A DNA stretch of 47,304 bases from Cytophagales bacterium (GCA_016124425.1 WGNT01000012.1:1-47304); one strand, 5' to 3'. Numbered from the stretch's first letter, positions 15,114 to 26,100 are shown. The notes: generated from the sequence alone by a model not told the origin. A program made the numbers and translations.

Positions 15114-18100
15114 TTAGCCAACTTCCAGAGAGAACTCCAACTCATTAGAAGCATCACTTTTCTTTGAAACAGAAACTTTGCTTGCTCTCTTTTTGGCCTT
15201 TTGAGGCTGTGCGAGTAGCCATGCTGATAATGGGTTTGCAACCATTTTCTCCCATGCTCTTTTGAGTGGGCGTGCCCCATATTCAGGATTATGACCTGCC
15301 TGCATAACAGCAGCAACAAGTTCTGGCTGAACGACTAAGTTAAGTCTCTGCGCTTGTCGCAACCTTTGTCCGGTTAACTCGACTTGTCTGCGCGTAAGCT
15401 TTTCAACGGCGGCCATGCTTAAGCTGTTAAATATGACAATGCCATCTAGTCTGTTCAAAAACTCAGGTCTAAAATGTCTTTGAGCTTCAGCCATATAAAT
15501 AGCATCACGATCTTGAGAGCTTGTGTTACCAAAGCCCATGCCCCTTTTATTCACCTCACTTGCGCCGAGGTTTGAGGTCATAATGTTGATCGTATGGCGC
15601 ATATTTGCTTTTTTACCGCGTGAGTCGGTAATCATTCCGCTTGAGAACGGTGCCAGTAAAACATTTGGGATATCAGGATCAGCTTTTTCAAACTCATCGT
15701 ACAAAATAACGCTATAAGGCTTTTGCCTGACATCTTTTACCAAGCCACCACCATCATCATAGCCTACATACCCCGGAGGGGCGCCTGTAAATCTGCTTGC
15801 AGCATGACGTTCCATATACTCGGACATATCATAGCGCAGCAGAAAGTCTTCGCCACCATACAGCGTGTCGGCAAGCGCTCTTGCCAATTCTGTTTTACCA
15901 ACTCCGGTTGGCCCTAAAAACAGGAACGTACCAGTCGGTGTTTCAGGGTCGGACAACCCTGCTTTTGATCTTTGAATTGCCTCTGATACAGCCGCAATCG
16001 CTTCATTCTGATCGAGAATCCGTTCCATTAATGTTTCAGGCAGCCTGACATATCTGTCATCATCATCTTCGCTGAGAAAATCAACGGGGATGCCGCTCGC
16101 CGCGCTTGTTGCTTGATGGATATGCGTGCTTGCCAGTGACTTTGCACCACTGGAAACGGCAATCGCGCAAGCATGGTCTAGAAGATCAATTGAATTGTCC
16201 GGCTGGTTGCCTGTGTGGATATATTTATCTGCGTGTTCCACCAAACTTCTCAGAAGCGCTTTACCAATACGCAGACCATGATGCGACGAATATTTTGGTT
16301 GTAGACCTTCAATAATTTGAACTGTTTCTTCAACGCTAGGTGCGCTTACTGAAATCCTATTGAATCTTCTTGCGACAGCGCCGTCTTTTTCGACTTTCTT
16401 CTCATATTCATCATTTGTTGTTGCGCCAATAACAATCAAGTCGCCGCTCGTAAGATAAGGCTTCATAATTGTCGCTGCACCTTCGGAATGCATGTGACCA
16501 CCGGCATCTTGTGCGCCTGCAAATTCATCAATTGCAATTTGTATCGGCGGCCTGTTACCTCTTGCATTTCTCTCAGAAACCCCTTCTAAAAGCGTTTTGA
16601 GTTTTGTTTCAAACATGCTGATGTAGGGGGAATCGTTCATGGCGTGCAGATCAAGATACAGCAATCTTGAGCCGACAAGCGGCTTTGGCACTTTTCCACG
16701 AACAATACGCTGCGCAAAGCCTTCAAGAATTTTTGTTTTTCCTACGCCAGGCTCACCTGTCAGCATGGGGTTTTTCTTGCCCTTTTTAAGAACAGTCGTC
16801 GCGACCTGATCCAATACATCTTCGTTGCCAATTGTCGGATCAAATTTTCCCGCGGCTGCAAGTTTGGTGTAGTCTATACAGAATCTTGAAATCAGGTCTT
16901 CCAGTTCCTCATCCGAAACTTTTGGCCCTTTAGGCTTTCTTGATTTCTTTTCTTCAGGCTTCTTCTCTTCGCTCTCCCTGTATGGTGCATTCCAACCTTT
17001 CAGCATTCTGCGCAATAATCCGGCTTTGCTCATTGCCGCATCAACGCTTGCATCGTCTTTTATTAACTTTCGCAGAATTTTTGGTCCTTTCGGTGTGTCA
17101 CCATGTTGTTCTGCTACAAAAGCATCGATGTCAGCGATAAGATCTCTAAATTCTTTTGTAATTTTTGGGTGACGACGAACCTTGGGTTCGTCTTTTTTAT
17201 TTTCTGGAAAAACCGCTTCCTCATAGTGCTCTGAAAATTCTACAAGATCTTTTACGCCCAAAGCGCTGAGGTGCGCACTAACACTCCAATTATCAAGCAG
17301 AGCCATAACAACATGACGAACATCTACTTCTTCCGATCGATGCTCATAAGCTTGTTTTATTGCATCAACAGCCAAGTTACGCGCAGAAAAGCCGGGGAAC
17401 TGAGCAGAAACTCTATCTTTGTAACCGGGGTCTGTTGCATATTCGCCATTCCTGATCATTAATTGCTCATAGAAAGCACCCGACATACTGATCATCATTT
17501 TGACGACATCATTCGGTGTCATCATAGGAGCTTGGCTTTGAATAGCTTCCAAATAGCTCGCCGGGTGTTTTACACCATCAATCGCTCTGACTTCTGCGTG
17601 CAATATACTAACAACCATTTGAGGAATAGACGTGCCACCCAACATATTTGCCAGGCCGCCAGCTTCCTCTACTGCCAAGCTGATCCTTTGCTGAACATTA
17701 TTAACAACCATAGACAAAAGTGTGTTTTTAAGCCGAGCAACATCAGCGTCCATATCGTCACGGAAATGTTCTACGCGCGTTTTTATGTAACTAAAAAGTC
17801 TGGATAGCTGTCTTGCATGATCCCTTAGATTGCTTTGCCTTCCTTCTTCAAGACCAACATAGTCATCATCAGACATAATAGACGATGCGAAGCCTTGAGT
17901 GGTTTGTTGATTACCCAAAAACGCTGCCTGGAAATCTTCTATGTCTTTCAAGAAGTCCTCTCTCGCTATTTCTATGGCTGACTTCTTGTGTGGTTCTGAC
18001 CCCCTATGTAGTTTTGATATTCCAAAGCGGCTTGCATATTCCAGATCAGCTTTTAAACTTGCTATATCAACACCTCTTGCGGCAATAGCTCTAGTCAGCT

Positions 18101-18239
18101 CTGGAATCTCTATCATTCCAAGCCAAAGATCGTTCCAGCTCGGTGTTTTTTCACCTCTGGCAAGCGCTATTCTTTCAGCGTTATCCGTGACTCTTTTCAA
18201 ATACATTGGGTTTTGTTGGAGGTTTTGCTGATCCGCCAT
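15114..18239 (-). CDS. Divergent ClpA-like AAA+ unfoldase with extended N-terminus
   Basis: A 1041-residue double-AAA+ protein of the Clp/Hsp100 family. First ATPase: Walker A GEPGVGKT (about 495-502), Walker B AIDEF (about 569). Second: Walker A GPTGVGKT (about 776-783), pore region GAPPGYVGYDDGG, Walker B VILYDEFEKA. No coiled-coil M domain sits between them, so it is ClpA-like rather than ClpB-like. The roughly 480 residues before the first ATPase far exceed the usual N-domain of about 150. They carry two stretches like half ClpN repeats (ITRAIAARGVDIASLKADLE-like at about 48-67; HVVMALLDNW...ALGV at about 309-329) split by about 200 helical residues, then a Lys/Glu linker. The ATG at 18239 is preferred over an upstream TTG. 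Probably a specialised unfoldase; a ClpP loop is uncertain (MGFGN near 901). Confidence 0.8.
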   Translation of the reverse strand: MADQQNLQQNPMYLKRVTDNAERIALARGEKTPSWNDLWLGMIEIPELTRAIAARGVDIASLKADLEYASRFGISKLHRGSEPHKKSAIEIAREDFLKDIEDFQAAFLGNQQTTQGFASSIMSDDDYVGLEEGRQSNLRDHARQLSRLFSYIKTRVEHFRDDMDADVARLKNTLLSMVVNNVQQRISLAVEEAGGLANMLGGTSIPQMVVSILHAEVRAIDGVKHPASYLEAIQSQAPMMTPNDVVKMMISMSGAFYEQLMIRNGEYATDPGYKDRVSAQFPGFSARNLAVDAIKQAYEHRSEEVDVRHVVMALLDNWSVSAHLSALGVKDLVEFSEHYEEAVFPENKKDEPKVRRHPKITKEFRDLIADIDAFVAEQHGDTPKGPKILRKLIKDDASVDAAMSKAGLLRRMLKGWNAPYRESEEKKPEEKKSRKPKGPKVSDEELEDLISRFCIDYTKLAAAGKFDPTIGNEDVLDQVATTVLKKGKKNPMLTGEPGVGKTKILEGFAQRIVRGKVPKPLVGSRLLYLDLHAMNDSPYISMFETKLKTLLEGVSERNARGNRPPIQIAIDEFAGAQDAGGHMHSEGAATIMKPYLTSGDLIVIGATTNDEYEKKVEKDGAVARRFNRISVSAPSVEETVQIIEGLQPKYSSHHGLRIGKALLRSLVEHADKYIHTGNQPDNSIDLLDHACAIAVSSGAKSLASTHIHQATSAASGIPVDFLSEDDDDRYVRLPETLMERILDQNEAIAAVSEAIQRSKAGLSDPETPTGTFLFLGPTGVGKTELARALADTLYGGEDFLLRYDMSEYMERHAASRFTGAPPGYVGYDDGGGLVKDVRQKPYSVILYDEFEKADPDIPNVLLAPFSSGMITDSRGKKANMRHTINIMTSNLGASEVNKRGMGFGNTSSQDRDAIYMAEAQRHFRPEFLNRLDGIVIFNSLSMAAVEKLTRRQVELTGQRLRQAQRLNLVVQPELVAAVMQAGHNPEYGARPLKRAWEKMVANPLSAWLLAQPQKAKKRASKVSVSKKSDASNELEFSLEVG

Positions 18240-18524
18240 ATTGCTGTCATCCCATATTTTTTTATTTTTAAGGCGCAATATCTACAACATTTTTTATGTA
18301 TATGTCAAATAAAAGGTTCTTTAATACCTTTTTTTGCTCAGGTTATCACACGCGAGCTTGAGACCTTGCCTTTAATAACCTATTAAGCTGATTATATTCT
18401 TGAAGAATCGCGTGATGAAGGACATTTATTTCCTGCTCATTCTGACCGGCTAATCTCTTTCAAAGTATCGGACTTTTGAACGCGCGATCTCTGTTTGGAA
18501 AGTCTGCAACAGAGTAATTCGAAG
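18240..18524. other. Intergenic region upstream of the ClpA-like gene
   Basis: About 285 bases holding the promoter for the ClpA-like gene. I find no clear heat-shock (sigma32) promoter, no RNA gene and no supported short ORF. The nnrD gene, on the same strand, ends far to its other side. Confidence 0.35.
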
Positions 18525-19286
18525 TTACTTATTCAGATCAACGAGAACATCCGGGATAATACCCAACAGATCCGTTGCTGTAAGATATTCACCGAAGCGC
18601 ATTGCAGCTTCACCGTGCACCCAGACAGCGGCGCAACACGCCTCATAGACCGGCATTTTCTGAGCTAAAAATCCTGTTATTATGCCGGCCAGAACATCAC
18701 CCGTGCCGGCTGTAGCAAGCCAAGGGGAGGCGTGTTCATTCACGACAACTCGGCCTCTTTCATCTGATACAATTGTTTCCGCTCCTTTGAGAACAATAAC
18801 ACAATTCAGCTTTCTAGCGACAGCCTGTGCTTTTTCAACGCGTGATCCGCTTACGTCAGGAAACGCACGATCAAACTCGCCTTGGTGCGGAGTTAAAACA
18901 TAATTCGGATTAAGCTCCTGCGGCAGGTTTTTGGTTGCCTCCGCATCCAAAACAATCGGTATTTTTGCCGCATAATCAGGTTTTGTGGCAAGCCCTCCCG
19001 GCCCGTATAATTTTGCCGTGACGGACTTGCTGTTAAAATCGTGGTTCTTCCTAACGATAATGTGCGGCGGCATAATTTTGCGGTATGTGTCAGCTGTTTC
19101 TTCAGAACAAAATACGGTTACCAATCCCGTCCCTACTCTGGCACAGGCCTGCGCAGCAAGATTAGTTGCGCCTGTCAGCTCAGGAGCGCCGTAGATAATT
19201 GCGTGCCCATGATCATATTTATGGTGCTTTTTCTTTGGGAGCAAATGGCTCCATAAATCAGGGTTATTCTTTTTTTCTTCACTCAT
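18525..19286 (-). CDS. nnrD: ADP-dependent NAD(P)H-hydrate dehydratase (stand-alone)
   Basis: A 253-residue ribokinase-fold enzyme that repairs hydrated NAD(P)H using ADP or ATP. Recognisable motifs are HGHAIIYGAPELTGATNLAA at the N-terminus, VLTPHQGEFDRAFP in the middle, VVLKGAETIV, and the catalytic/nucleotide motif ATAGTGDVLAGIITGFLA. In many bacteria this domain is fused to the epimerase NnrE; here the epimerase half is absent, so it must be encoded elsewhere or be missing. The ATG at 19286 is preferred to an upstream TTG, though its ribosome binding site is weak. No obvious operon partner. Confidence 0.88.
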   Translation of the reverse strand: MSEEKKNNPDLWSHLLPKKKHHKYDHGHAIIYGAPELTGATNLAAQACARVGTGLVTVFCSEETADTYRKIMPPHIIVRKNHDFNSKSVTAKLYGPGGLATKPDYAAKIPIVLDAEATKNLPQELNPNYVLTPHQGEFDRAFPDVSGSRVEKAQAVARKLNCVIVLKGAETIVSDERGRVVVNEHASPWLATAGTGDVLAGIITGFLAQKMPVYEACCAAVWVHGEAAMRFGEYLTATDLLGIIPDVLVDLNK

Positions 19287-19427
19287 ACAAAATCTTGCTG
19301 TAACTGAACACAAAAGAACTGAATTTTTAGAATAAAATTAAAAACAGGCACGGAAAAGTAATTTTTGACTGTCTTATGACAAAAATGTTACGTTTCTAAA
19401 AAAACAAATAAAATAAGCGGGCTATAT

Positions 19428-20990
19428 ATGAGTTTTTTTGCAAAACAAGGTTTGCAGCTAGCACTGGGCTTTGGCTTAACTTTTGTTGTGCCTGCCAACC
19501 ACGACCCGGAAAGCGCAGCAAGAGAAACAGCGGTCACCCTTAGATCAAGATTTAATGAAACATCTTCGCTTAATCGCGAGACACCCTATTGGTCGGTCAA
19601 TACGCGCATGCGACCAGGCACAACACGGGAAGATTTTTTGACAAGCCGTGAGTCGGTTGGTCGTTTCGTGCACATGCAGAGATTCGGTCAAGACGGGTTT
19701 TTCATTACTCAAGATAGCATGGACGCGTTATTGGATGTTTTAGTTAAAGATAGAAAGATTTCGCGGTCACTCAGAGATGACATAAGATTTTACAATTGGG
19801 AGGGCGTTTCTGATAAGGATGTTCATGAACTCTACAGGCATATAAAAGGGCAAGTAACAAAAAAATTATGGAAGTCAATAGAATCGGGCCATGACAAACT
19901 CATAGCCTCCGGAGTTACAGATCAAAATGCCCGCATGATCATTTGCAGGAACTTATTTGGCGATGAGAACTTTTTTTCATTACGCCCCACAGAAGACGGC
20001 GATACTATATTTTGCAAAATCCCGGGAAATTATTTTGATATTGATAGGATAGCGAGAGATATATGCGAAAACAGCGGTTTATCAGAGAATTATGAGTATA
20101 GAACGGCACCTGGCACATCAAGAGAATGGGCGCTTCTTATCGCGGCTCATGAATTTGAGCATGCCGCAGGAAAAGGCCAACGTACCATTCATGATCAAGC
20201 TGCGCAATTTTTTCAAAATGTACAGGCGTATGTGCAAGAAAACCCCGATGACGAGCAGGCACAAATTGTTGCCAAGCATTTCGACAACGAATATTACCAA
20301 GATCAATTCAAAATACAGTTAATTGAAATAGAGTCGGATTTAGCGGCAGCCCAAGTGACTCAAGGCATAGTCGCACCGGAAATTCATGAATACTGGGCGG
20401 CCTTGCGAGTTGCTCGATCATCAAGCGGCAACATGTCAGAAGCTCTTCAACAAGCACACAAAAATGAAAGTGGGGAAGACTTTTATCTTTGTAACGTCAG
20501 AGACCATCATGATACAGGGTTTTTTCTCGACCATTACCTTCAAACTGTTGAAATGCCTGATTATTTTGAGATGCAAACGAATGTGAGTGGATTTTACTTA
20601 AATACTGCACAATTTATTCGTGACACAATAAGAACAGAGATGGAAACACGTGCTGTGGTTGAAGGTTTTGATGGATTAGACTATAAAGGTATTGAAACAC
20701 CGACAGCCTCGCAAATTATGACTGTCATCGAACAAGCGTTACACGCAGACACGCCTGTTTACACACCCCAAGAACAAGTGATTGCGTCAAGATATCTTGT
20801 CAACATGAGGGAACAACTTGGCGTCTTGCCAGAACCCCTATTTACGAGTGAATATTTTTTGTCTATTGAAAAAAAATCCAAAACCAAGCTAGATGAACTC
20901 AACAAGGAAAAAGCCGAAACTGCAGCCTCTCCCGACCAAACACCTGACAAAGATAACAATCCTCAAACACTTGAACCACCGGGTGTTTAA
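19428..20990 (+). CDS. Putative zinc metallopeptidase-like protein (HExxH), unrecognised family
   Basis: A 520-residue protein I cannot place in a named family. It has one HExxH motif, AAHEFEHAAG, near residue 243, and a downstream EIESD near residue 303 that could give the gluzincin-type third ligand (ExxxD). The N-terminus (FFAKQGLQLALGFGLTFVV) is moderately hydrophobic and might be an anchor or a poor signal peptide. The middle is helical and charged; the last 40 residues are a Lys/Glu/Pro/Thr-rich disordered tail. It stands alone with a convincing terminator hairpin just after it. A role in proteolysis is an inference from the motif only. It could equally be a chance HExxH in a structural protein. 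Confidence 0.6.
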   Translation: MSFFAKQGLQLALGFGLTFVVPANHDPESAARETAVTLRSRFNETSSLNRETPYWSVNTRMRPGTTREDFLTSRESVGRFVHMQRFGQDGFFITQDSMDALLDVLVKDRKISRSLRDDIRFYNWEGVSDKDVHELYRHIKGQVTKKLWKSIESGHDKLIASGVTDQNARMIICRNLFGDENFFSLRPTEDGDTIFCKIPGNYFDIDRIARDICENSGLSENYEYRTAPGTSREWALLIAAHEFEHAAGKGQRTIHDQAAQFFQNVQAYVQENPDDEQAQIVAKHFDNEYYQDQFKIQLIEIESDLAAAQVTQGIVAPEIHEYWAALRVARSSSGNMSEALQQAHKNESGEDFYLCNVRDHHDTGFFLDHYLQTVEMPDYFEMQTNVSGFYLNTAQFIRDTIRTEMETRAVVEGFDGLDYKGIETPTASQIMTVIEQALHADTPVYTPQEQVIASRYLVNMREQLGVLPEPLFTSEYFLSIEKKSKTKLDELNKEKAETAASPDQTPDKDNNPQTLEPPGV

Positions 20991-21002
20991 AAAATACTCT
21001 TT

Positions 21003-21035
21003 CAGCATAAGGATAGGCTTGCTATCGTTATGCTG
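21003..21035 (+). terminator. Stem-loop after the HExxH gene
   Basis: A 14-base-pair interrupted stem: CAGCATAA-G-GATAG, loop GCTTG, CTATC-G-TTATGCTG, with a single G/G mismatch, starting 12 bases after the stop codon. It is followed by the pyrimidine-rich TTCTCTT, so it is a likely though not perfect Rho-independent terminator. It also rules out starting the next small gene at 21030. Confidence 0.7.
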
Positions 21036-21071
21036 TTCTCTTATACAAGAGACACAAAAAGGATTACACAC

Positions 21072-21227
21072 ATGGGCGCTGCCGTCGCAAAAATAAAATC
21101 CGGTATTTGTTTTTTACGAGACCACAAAAAAGAGCTCTTCTGGTACTGGGTAGGGTATCAGTTTGTTAAAGGCACTCTGACCACATCCTTCATCTGGATT
21201 CCACTTTTAATTGCTTACTTTTATTGA
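21072..21227 (+). CDS. Small single-pass membrane protein
   Basis: A 51-residue protein: a short basic N-terminus (MGAAVAKIKSG), a charged segment (FLRDHKKELFWYW) and one membrane helix at the C-terminus (SFIWIPLLIAYFY). AAAAGGA lies at a suitable distance upstream of the ATG. Unknown function. It lies between the HExxH gene's terminator and the TpsB gene, 71 bases before the latter, and may share its transcript. Confidence 0.45.
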   Translation: MGAAVAKIKSGICFLRDHKKELFWYWVGYQFVKGTLTTSFIWIPLLIAYFY

Positions 21228-21298
21228 AATTCCACCATAGACATTGTTAGGAAAGTTTCGTACTATTTTGATAAATAAGTGGTTTTTAAATTTTGCTT

Positions 21299-23023
21299 AT
21301 GTTTACAAAAAGTATGTGGCAATACTTCACTCAAGTATTTATTTTAGTATGGTCATTATATAGCTTTATCCCCCATGCACATGCGCAGGATGTTCCTGCG
21401 ACAGTTGATCCCTCGCGCTTTCAACGACCCTTTGAATTTGAAGAAGAAACATTAAAAGCTCCCGAAGTTCAAACCCAGCAGGACGACCCCATGGTTTTTG
21501 CAGAGCCCCCGGAAGGCGCAGAACTATACAAATTTATGCTGAATTCATTAGAACTGTCTGGAAATACTGTATTTTCGTCGGAAGAGCTGGAAAAAGTTTA
21601 CACGGGCTTTCTGGATAAAGAAATCAGCGTTGACGACGTCTACAAGATTGCAGATCATATCACACAATATTACCGAAAAAGAGGGTTTATTCTTGCACGC
21701 GCCTCTGTGCCACCACAAGAAATTGACGCTGGTGTTGTGAAAATTTCTGTAGCAGAGGGCTACATACAAAATATTCACATAGAAGGAAAAACGGATAAAA
21801 TCGGGCATGTTGCCAGAGGTATTATTGAAAAAATTGATACAAGAAAACCGTTCAACTCTATCCAGTTAGAAAAAAAGCTTTTATTTTTGAACAAGATTAG
21901 CGGCTTAAAGGCCGTAGGTGTTTTACAACCAGTCAAAAATCCGGAAAACGCACATGAGGGTGCCGTCGATCTTTCGATAGTATTTCAAGAGGTTAAGCCT
22001 TCTTATGTTATTAGTGCTGATAATAATGGCTCTAATTATGTTGGCCCATGGCAAGGAGGCATATCAGCGCGCGTTCCTAACCTATTAGCCGTCAACGGAA
22101 ATACTGACCTCGCGTTTTTTATGACACCGCAGACCGAAGAACTAACATATGCGTCTGTAGAAAAAACTATACCTTTGCTATCAAATGGTCTGTCGATGGA
22201 AGCCGGAGCACGCTTTAGCCGTTCAGAACCAGGAGGAAGCCTGAATCAAATTGACTTAAAAAGCCGATATATATCAGTTTTCACAGGCTTGAGTTATCCG
22301 CTCTTTCTGACACGCAAAGGAAACTTGGATGTTTTCAGCATGTTCGAATACAACAATTCTGAAAGCGATATTTTAGGCACACGCTTTTTTGATGATAATT
22401 TGCGTATTATTCGTGCTGGCCTAAGAGGTTCCCACGCGCATAGTAAAAGCGGACAAATAAAGGGCGAAATTACGCTTTCTCAGGGGGTTGATATCCTCGG
22501 AACGCGAGAAAGCGGGTCGATTGATTTGTCACGAGCACAGGGAAGAACCGATTTTACAAAAATTGATGCTCAAGTCACACATGATTTTTTTGCTACAGAA
22601 TTTTTAGCTGTTAAGACAGAAATCGCCGGACAATTCTCGTTTTCCCCCCTCCTGTCTTCTGAAGAATTCGGTTTTGGCGGCAGCAATATTGGCAGAGGCT
22701 ACAATAATTCTGAAATCACTGGAGACAACGGTATAAATCTAAGCTTAGAAGCCAGTTATTATAGATGGGCAAATTATAAAGAAGCTTTTGTCCCAGCAGT
22801 TGTCCCTTTTGCGTTTTATGATTTTGGAAAAGTCTGGAATCGTGATGATGATACGAACCCAGAGTCTGGAGCATCCATAGGGGGCGGTTTACATCTTGGC
22901 TGGCGTGATCATGGAAACTTTAGTTTTGCTGTCGCGCAGCCTTTAACAAGACGTATAGAGAACCCTTTGTACGGAAACGGAAAAAATCCAAGATTTATGA
23001 TGTCTTACTCACGCGATTTCTGA
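21299..23023 (+). CDS. TpsB two-partner secretion outer-membrane transporter (FhaC/ShlB-like)
   Basis: A 574-residue Omp85-superfamily transporter. Signal peptide to about HAHAQ, a proline-rich linker, then POTRA domains (LNSLELSGNTVFSSEELEKV; IADHITQYYRKRGFILARA; VAEGYIQNIHIEG) and a 16-strand-type barrel. The conserved inner-loop motif appears as GGSNIGRGYN (the usual VRGY), and the protein ends YSRDF with terminal Phe. TpsB proteins secrete one cognate large TpsA exoprotein, and that gene follows 158 bases downstream on the same strand. The ATG at 21299 is used; an upstream in-frame TTG adds two residues. Confidence 0.92.
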   Translation: MFTKSMWQYFTQVFILVWSLYSFIPHAHAQDVPATVDPSRFQRPFEFEEETLKAPEVQTQQDDPMVFAEPPEGAELYKFMLNSLELSGNTVFSSEELEKVYTGFLDKEISVDDVYKIADHITQYYRKRGFILARASVPPQEIDAGVVKISVAEGYIQNIHIEGKTDKIGHVARGIIEKIDTRKPFNSIQLEKKLLFLNKISGLKAVGVLQPVKNPENAHEGAVDLSIVFQEVKPSYVISADNNGSNYVGPWQGGISARVPNLLAVNGNTDLAFFMTPQTEELTYASVEKTIPLLSNGLSMEAGARFSRSEPGGSLNQIDLKSRYISVFTGLSYPLFLTRKGNLDVFSMFEYNNSESDILGTRFFDDNLRIIRAGLRGSHAHSKSGQIKGEITLSQGVDILGTRESGSIDLSRAQGRTDFTKIDAQVTHDFFATEFLAVKTEIAGQFSFSPLLSSEEFGFGGSNIGRGYNNSEITGDNGINLSLEASYYRWANYKEAFVPAVVPFAFYDFGKVWNRDDDTNPESGASIGGGLHLGWRDHGNFSFAVAQPLTRRIENPLYGNGKNPRFMMSYSRDF

Positions 23024-23144
23024 AAAATTTTAATTTTTATCTCATGGCTAAAATAAAGAAAAAAAAATCACCTCCTAGCCTCTTAAATTATGTAAAATAT
23101 CTATGTGTTTTAATGGTTTAGACATAGTTCTGTAACTTATTTTT

Positions 23145-23161
23145 AATACTTCTTAAGTATT
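23145..23161. promoter_or_regulatory. Inverted repeat before the TpsA gene
   Basis: AATACTT-CTT-AAGTATT, a 7-3-7 perfect inverted repeat 20 bases before the start codon of the adhesin gene, overlapping where the mRNA leader or promoter should lie. It could be an operator or a small leader hairpin. In AT-rich DNA chance is possible. Confidence 0.35.
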
Positions 23162-23181
23162 GTAATAGTAGAAGGTATTAA

Positions 23182-26100
23182 ATGATTGAAAATAAAAGAA
23201 AAAAAATTATTCTTAGCCTCGGCGTTAGTGTGTTAGCACTTAGCGCAGGTAATGCGCTAGCTAACCCGGAAGACCCAACTGTTCAAGCTGGGCAGGTAAC
23301 CTTCTCTCAAACTGCTACAAAGTTAGATGTACACCAATCTTCGGATAAAGCTGTTATTGATTGGCGCAGCTTTAATATTGCCCCAAACGAACACACAGAA
23401 TTTCATCAACCTACATCAAGCTCTTTCACTTTAAACCGTGTAAACAGTACCGATCCATCTGTTATTCAAGGTAGACTCAGTGCGAACGGTAACATCGCGA
23501 TTATTAATCCAAACGGCGTTTATTTCGAGACCGGATCTGTTATTGATGTTGGTGGCTTGATCGCAACAACCTCCGATATTGACAACGCCGATTTTATGAA
23601 TGGTACCCTTGATTTTAATCAAGCTGGCCATGCTAGCGCAGAAATAGTTAATAAAGGTAATATTACCGCCGCCGAAGGTGGTTTGATTGGCTTGGTTGCG
23701 CCGAATGTAGAGAATGAGGGTGTAATCGAAGCCCGTCTTGGCAGAATTGAGCTTGTGTCAGGCGATACTTTCACACTGGATATGGCAGGTGACGGTCTCA
23801 TCAATGTTGCTATCGGCGAAGATCAGATCAGAAAAATCAGAAATAGCGGTCAAATCAGCGCAGATGGCGGCTATATTAAACTGGCTGTAACCGATGCAAT
23901 AGATGTTGTCGACGCTTTGGTAGTAAACACAGGATCGATTAAAGCAAATTCTGTTGGTATGCAGAATGGTAAAATTATTCTTTTTGCTGGTGGGTCTAAC
24001 GGATCAGACAAAACGGGCAACGCTATTGTTCTCAATGAAGGCGAAATCAGCGCTAAAGGCTTAAACACTGGTGAAACTGGTGGAGAAGTAGAACTTCTCG
24101 CGGATCATGTCGGTGTAATGGATAACGCGTCAATTGATGTCAGTGGCGATCAGGGTGCTGGTCGGGTGCTCGTTGGCGGTGAATATCAAGGTCAGGGCGA
24201 CACACAAACCGCAAAAGTTACGTATGTTGCCAATACAGCAAAAATTAAAGCTAATTCAATTACTGATGGTAATGGTGGTGAAATTATTATATGGGCTGAT
24301 GACACAACCAGATACTATGGTGACATTGAAGCTGAAGGTGGAACAAACAGCGGTAACGGCGGATTTGTAGAAGTTTCAGGTAAAAAAAACCTCGTTTTTG
24401 ACGGAGAGGTTTCTACACTTGCACAGAACGGAGAAGACGGTACCCTCCTTCTCGATCCGACAGATATTGTGATTTCGAATGCCGTCAATAATAATGTTAC
24501 CGCAGGAACCACCTTTGAACCAAATGTTGCTGATGGCCCTTCCAATCTTAATGTTACGACACTTCTCAACGCTCTAGCCTCAGGAAATGTAACGGTTCAA
24601 ACGATCGCATCTGGATCACAGGACGGCAACATTACAGTCGCGGATGCCCTTTCATGGTCGGCAAACAGTCAGTTAACACTAAATGCTCATAACAAGATTA
24701 CAGTGAATGCTGATATCACAGCGCGAAACCGCCTGACACTGATCGCAAGTGATGTTGATTTGAATGCAGACCTTTATGAACACAGCTCGGGTGCAAGTTT
24801 ATTTTTGCAGCCAAATGCAACGAATATTACTGTAGGGTTAGCTGGTGGCGCAGGTGATTTTAATCTCTCCGTTGCAGACTTAGATCACATCCAAGCGGGC
24901 TGGAACCGCGTTTATATTGGCAATTCAACCAGTTCAGCCAATATGGATATCGGCGCATATACTTGGAATACACATACACAATTCTATAACCGAACGGGCG
25001 AACTTCAGGTTAATGGAGCACAAAATTTTCAAAACTTTGATGCGTTTTTCCAAACCAGAAGTCTAAGTATTAACAGCACACTATCAGGCACAGGTGCCCT
25101 TCAAATCTTCCCTGACAGCAATATTTCCTTGGGGCTGGCCGGTGAGGCTGGCACTCTTAATTTGAGCACAGCAGAGCTTGATTTTATTCAGGACGGATTT
25201 TCTTACATTCTTTTTGGCCGCTCCAATAGCAATCAGGCTTTAAATGTCGGCGCATATAACTGGAGAGATGATATTACGCTTCGCACTGGATCAGGCGGAA
25301 TTAATATTAACGGCGCGCAAGATTTTGGATCAGGCAGCGTATCGCTTGAATCAAGAACTATTAATATAAATGCAGCCATTAACGGTACAGGTTCTGCTAC
25401 ACTCAGACCAGATGGCAATATAACTATTGGAGTTAACGGTGCAGCAGGCACAATGCAAATTGATAGTGTTATGCTCGGCAATTTTTCAACTTTTGGTTCT
25501 CTTAATATCGGTAATACAGGTATGAACTCCGATATCAACGTGAATGCATGGATCCATAATCACAATCTACAGCTTTCTAATGGAAATGGCACGATCACAA
25601 TTAACGGTGATCAAAACGTCGGATCCAATGACTTCACTCTGGAAAGCAATTATGACCCTGTAATTAATGGAAACCTCATCGGCTCTGGGACACTCAATCT
25701 CAGACCAACTGCAGCAACTGTTTCAACCGGTATTGCTGGTGGTGCGGGAACATTCAATTTAACTGCGGCAGAGCTTGATCGTATCCAGAATGGTTGGGAT
25801 CAAATCGTGATCGGGCAAACTGGCAATGATCAAAATATCACTGTAAACGCTTATACTTGGCTTGATAACGTACGCTTCCAGAATGACGAAGCGGCAATAG
25901 TTATTGATGGTGAACAGAATTTTGGCGATAACAACTTCACACTTGTCAGTGACAGAGATCCAGAAATAAATGCAAACCTGATTGGAACCGGAATAATAAG
26001 ATTTGAATCTGAAGCGGATAACAGAACAATTTACATTGGGGGTGCAGGTGGAAACTTGAACTTCTCAAATGCTGAATTAGACCGAATTATTGACGGGTGG

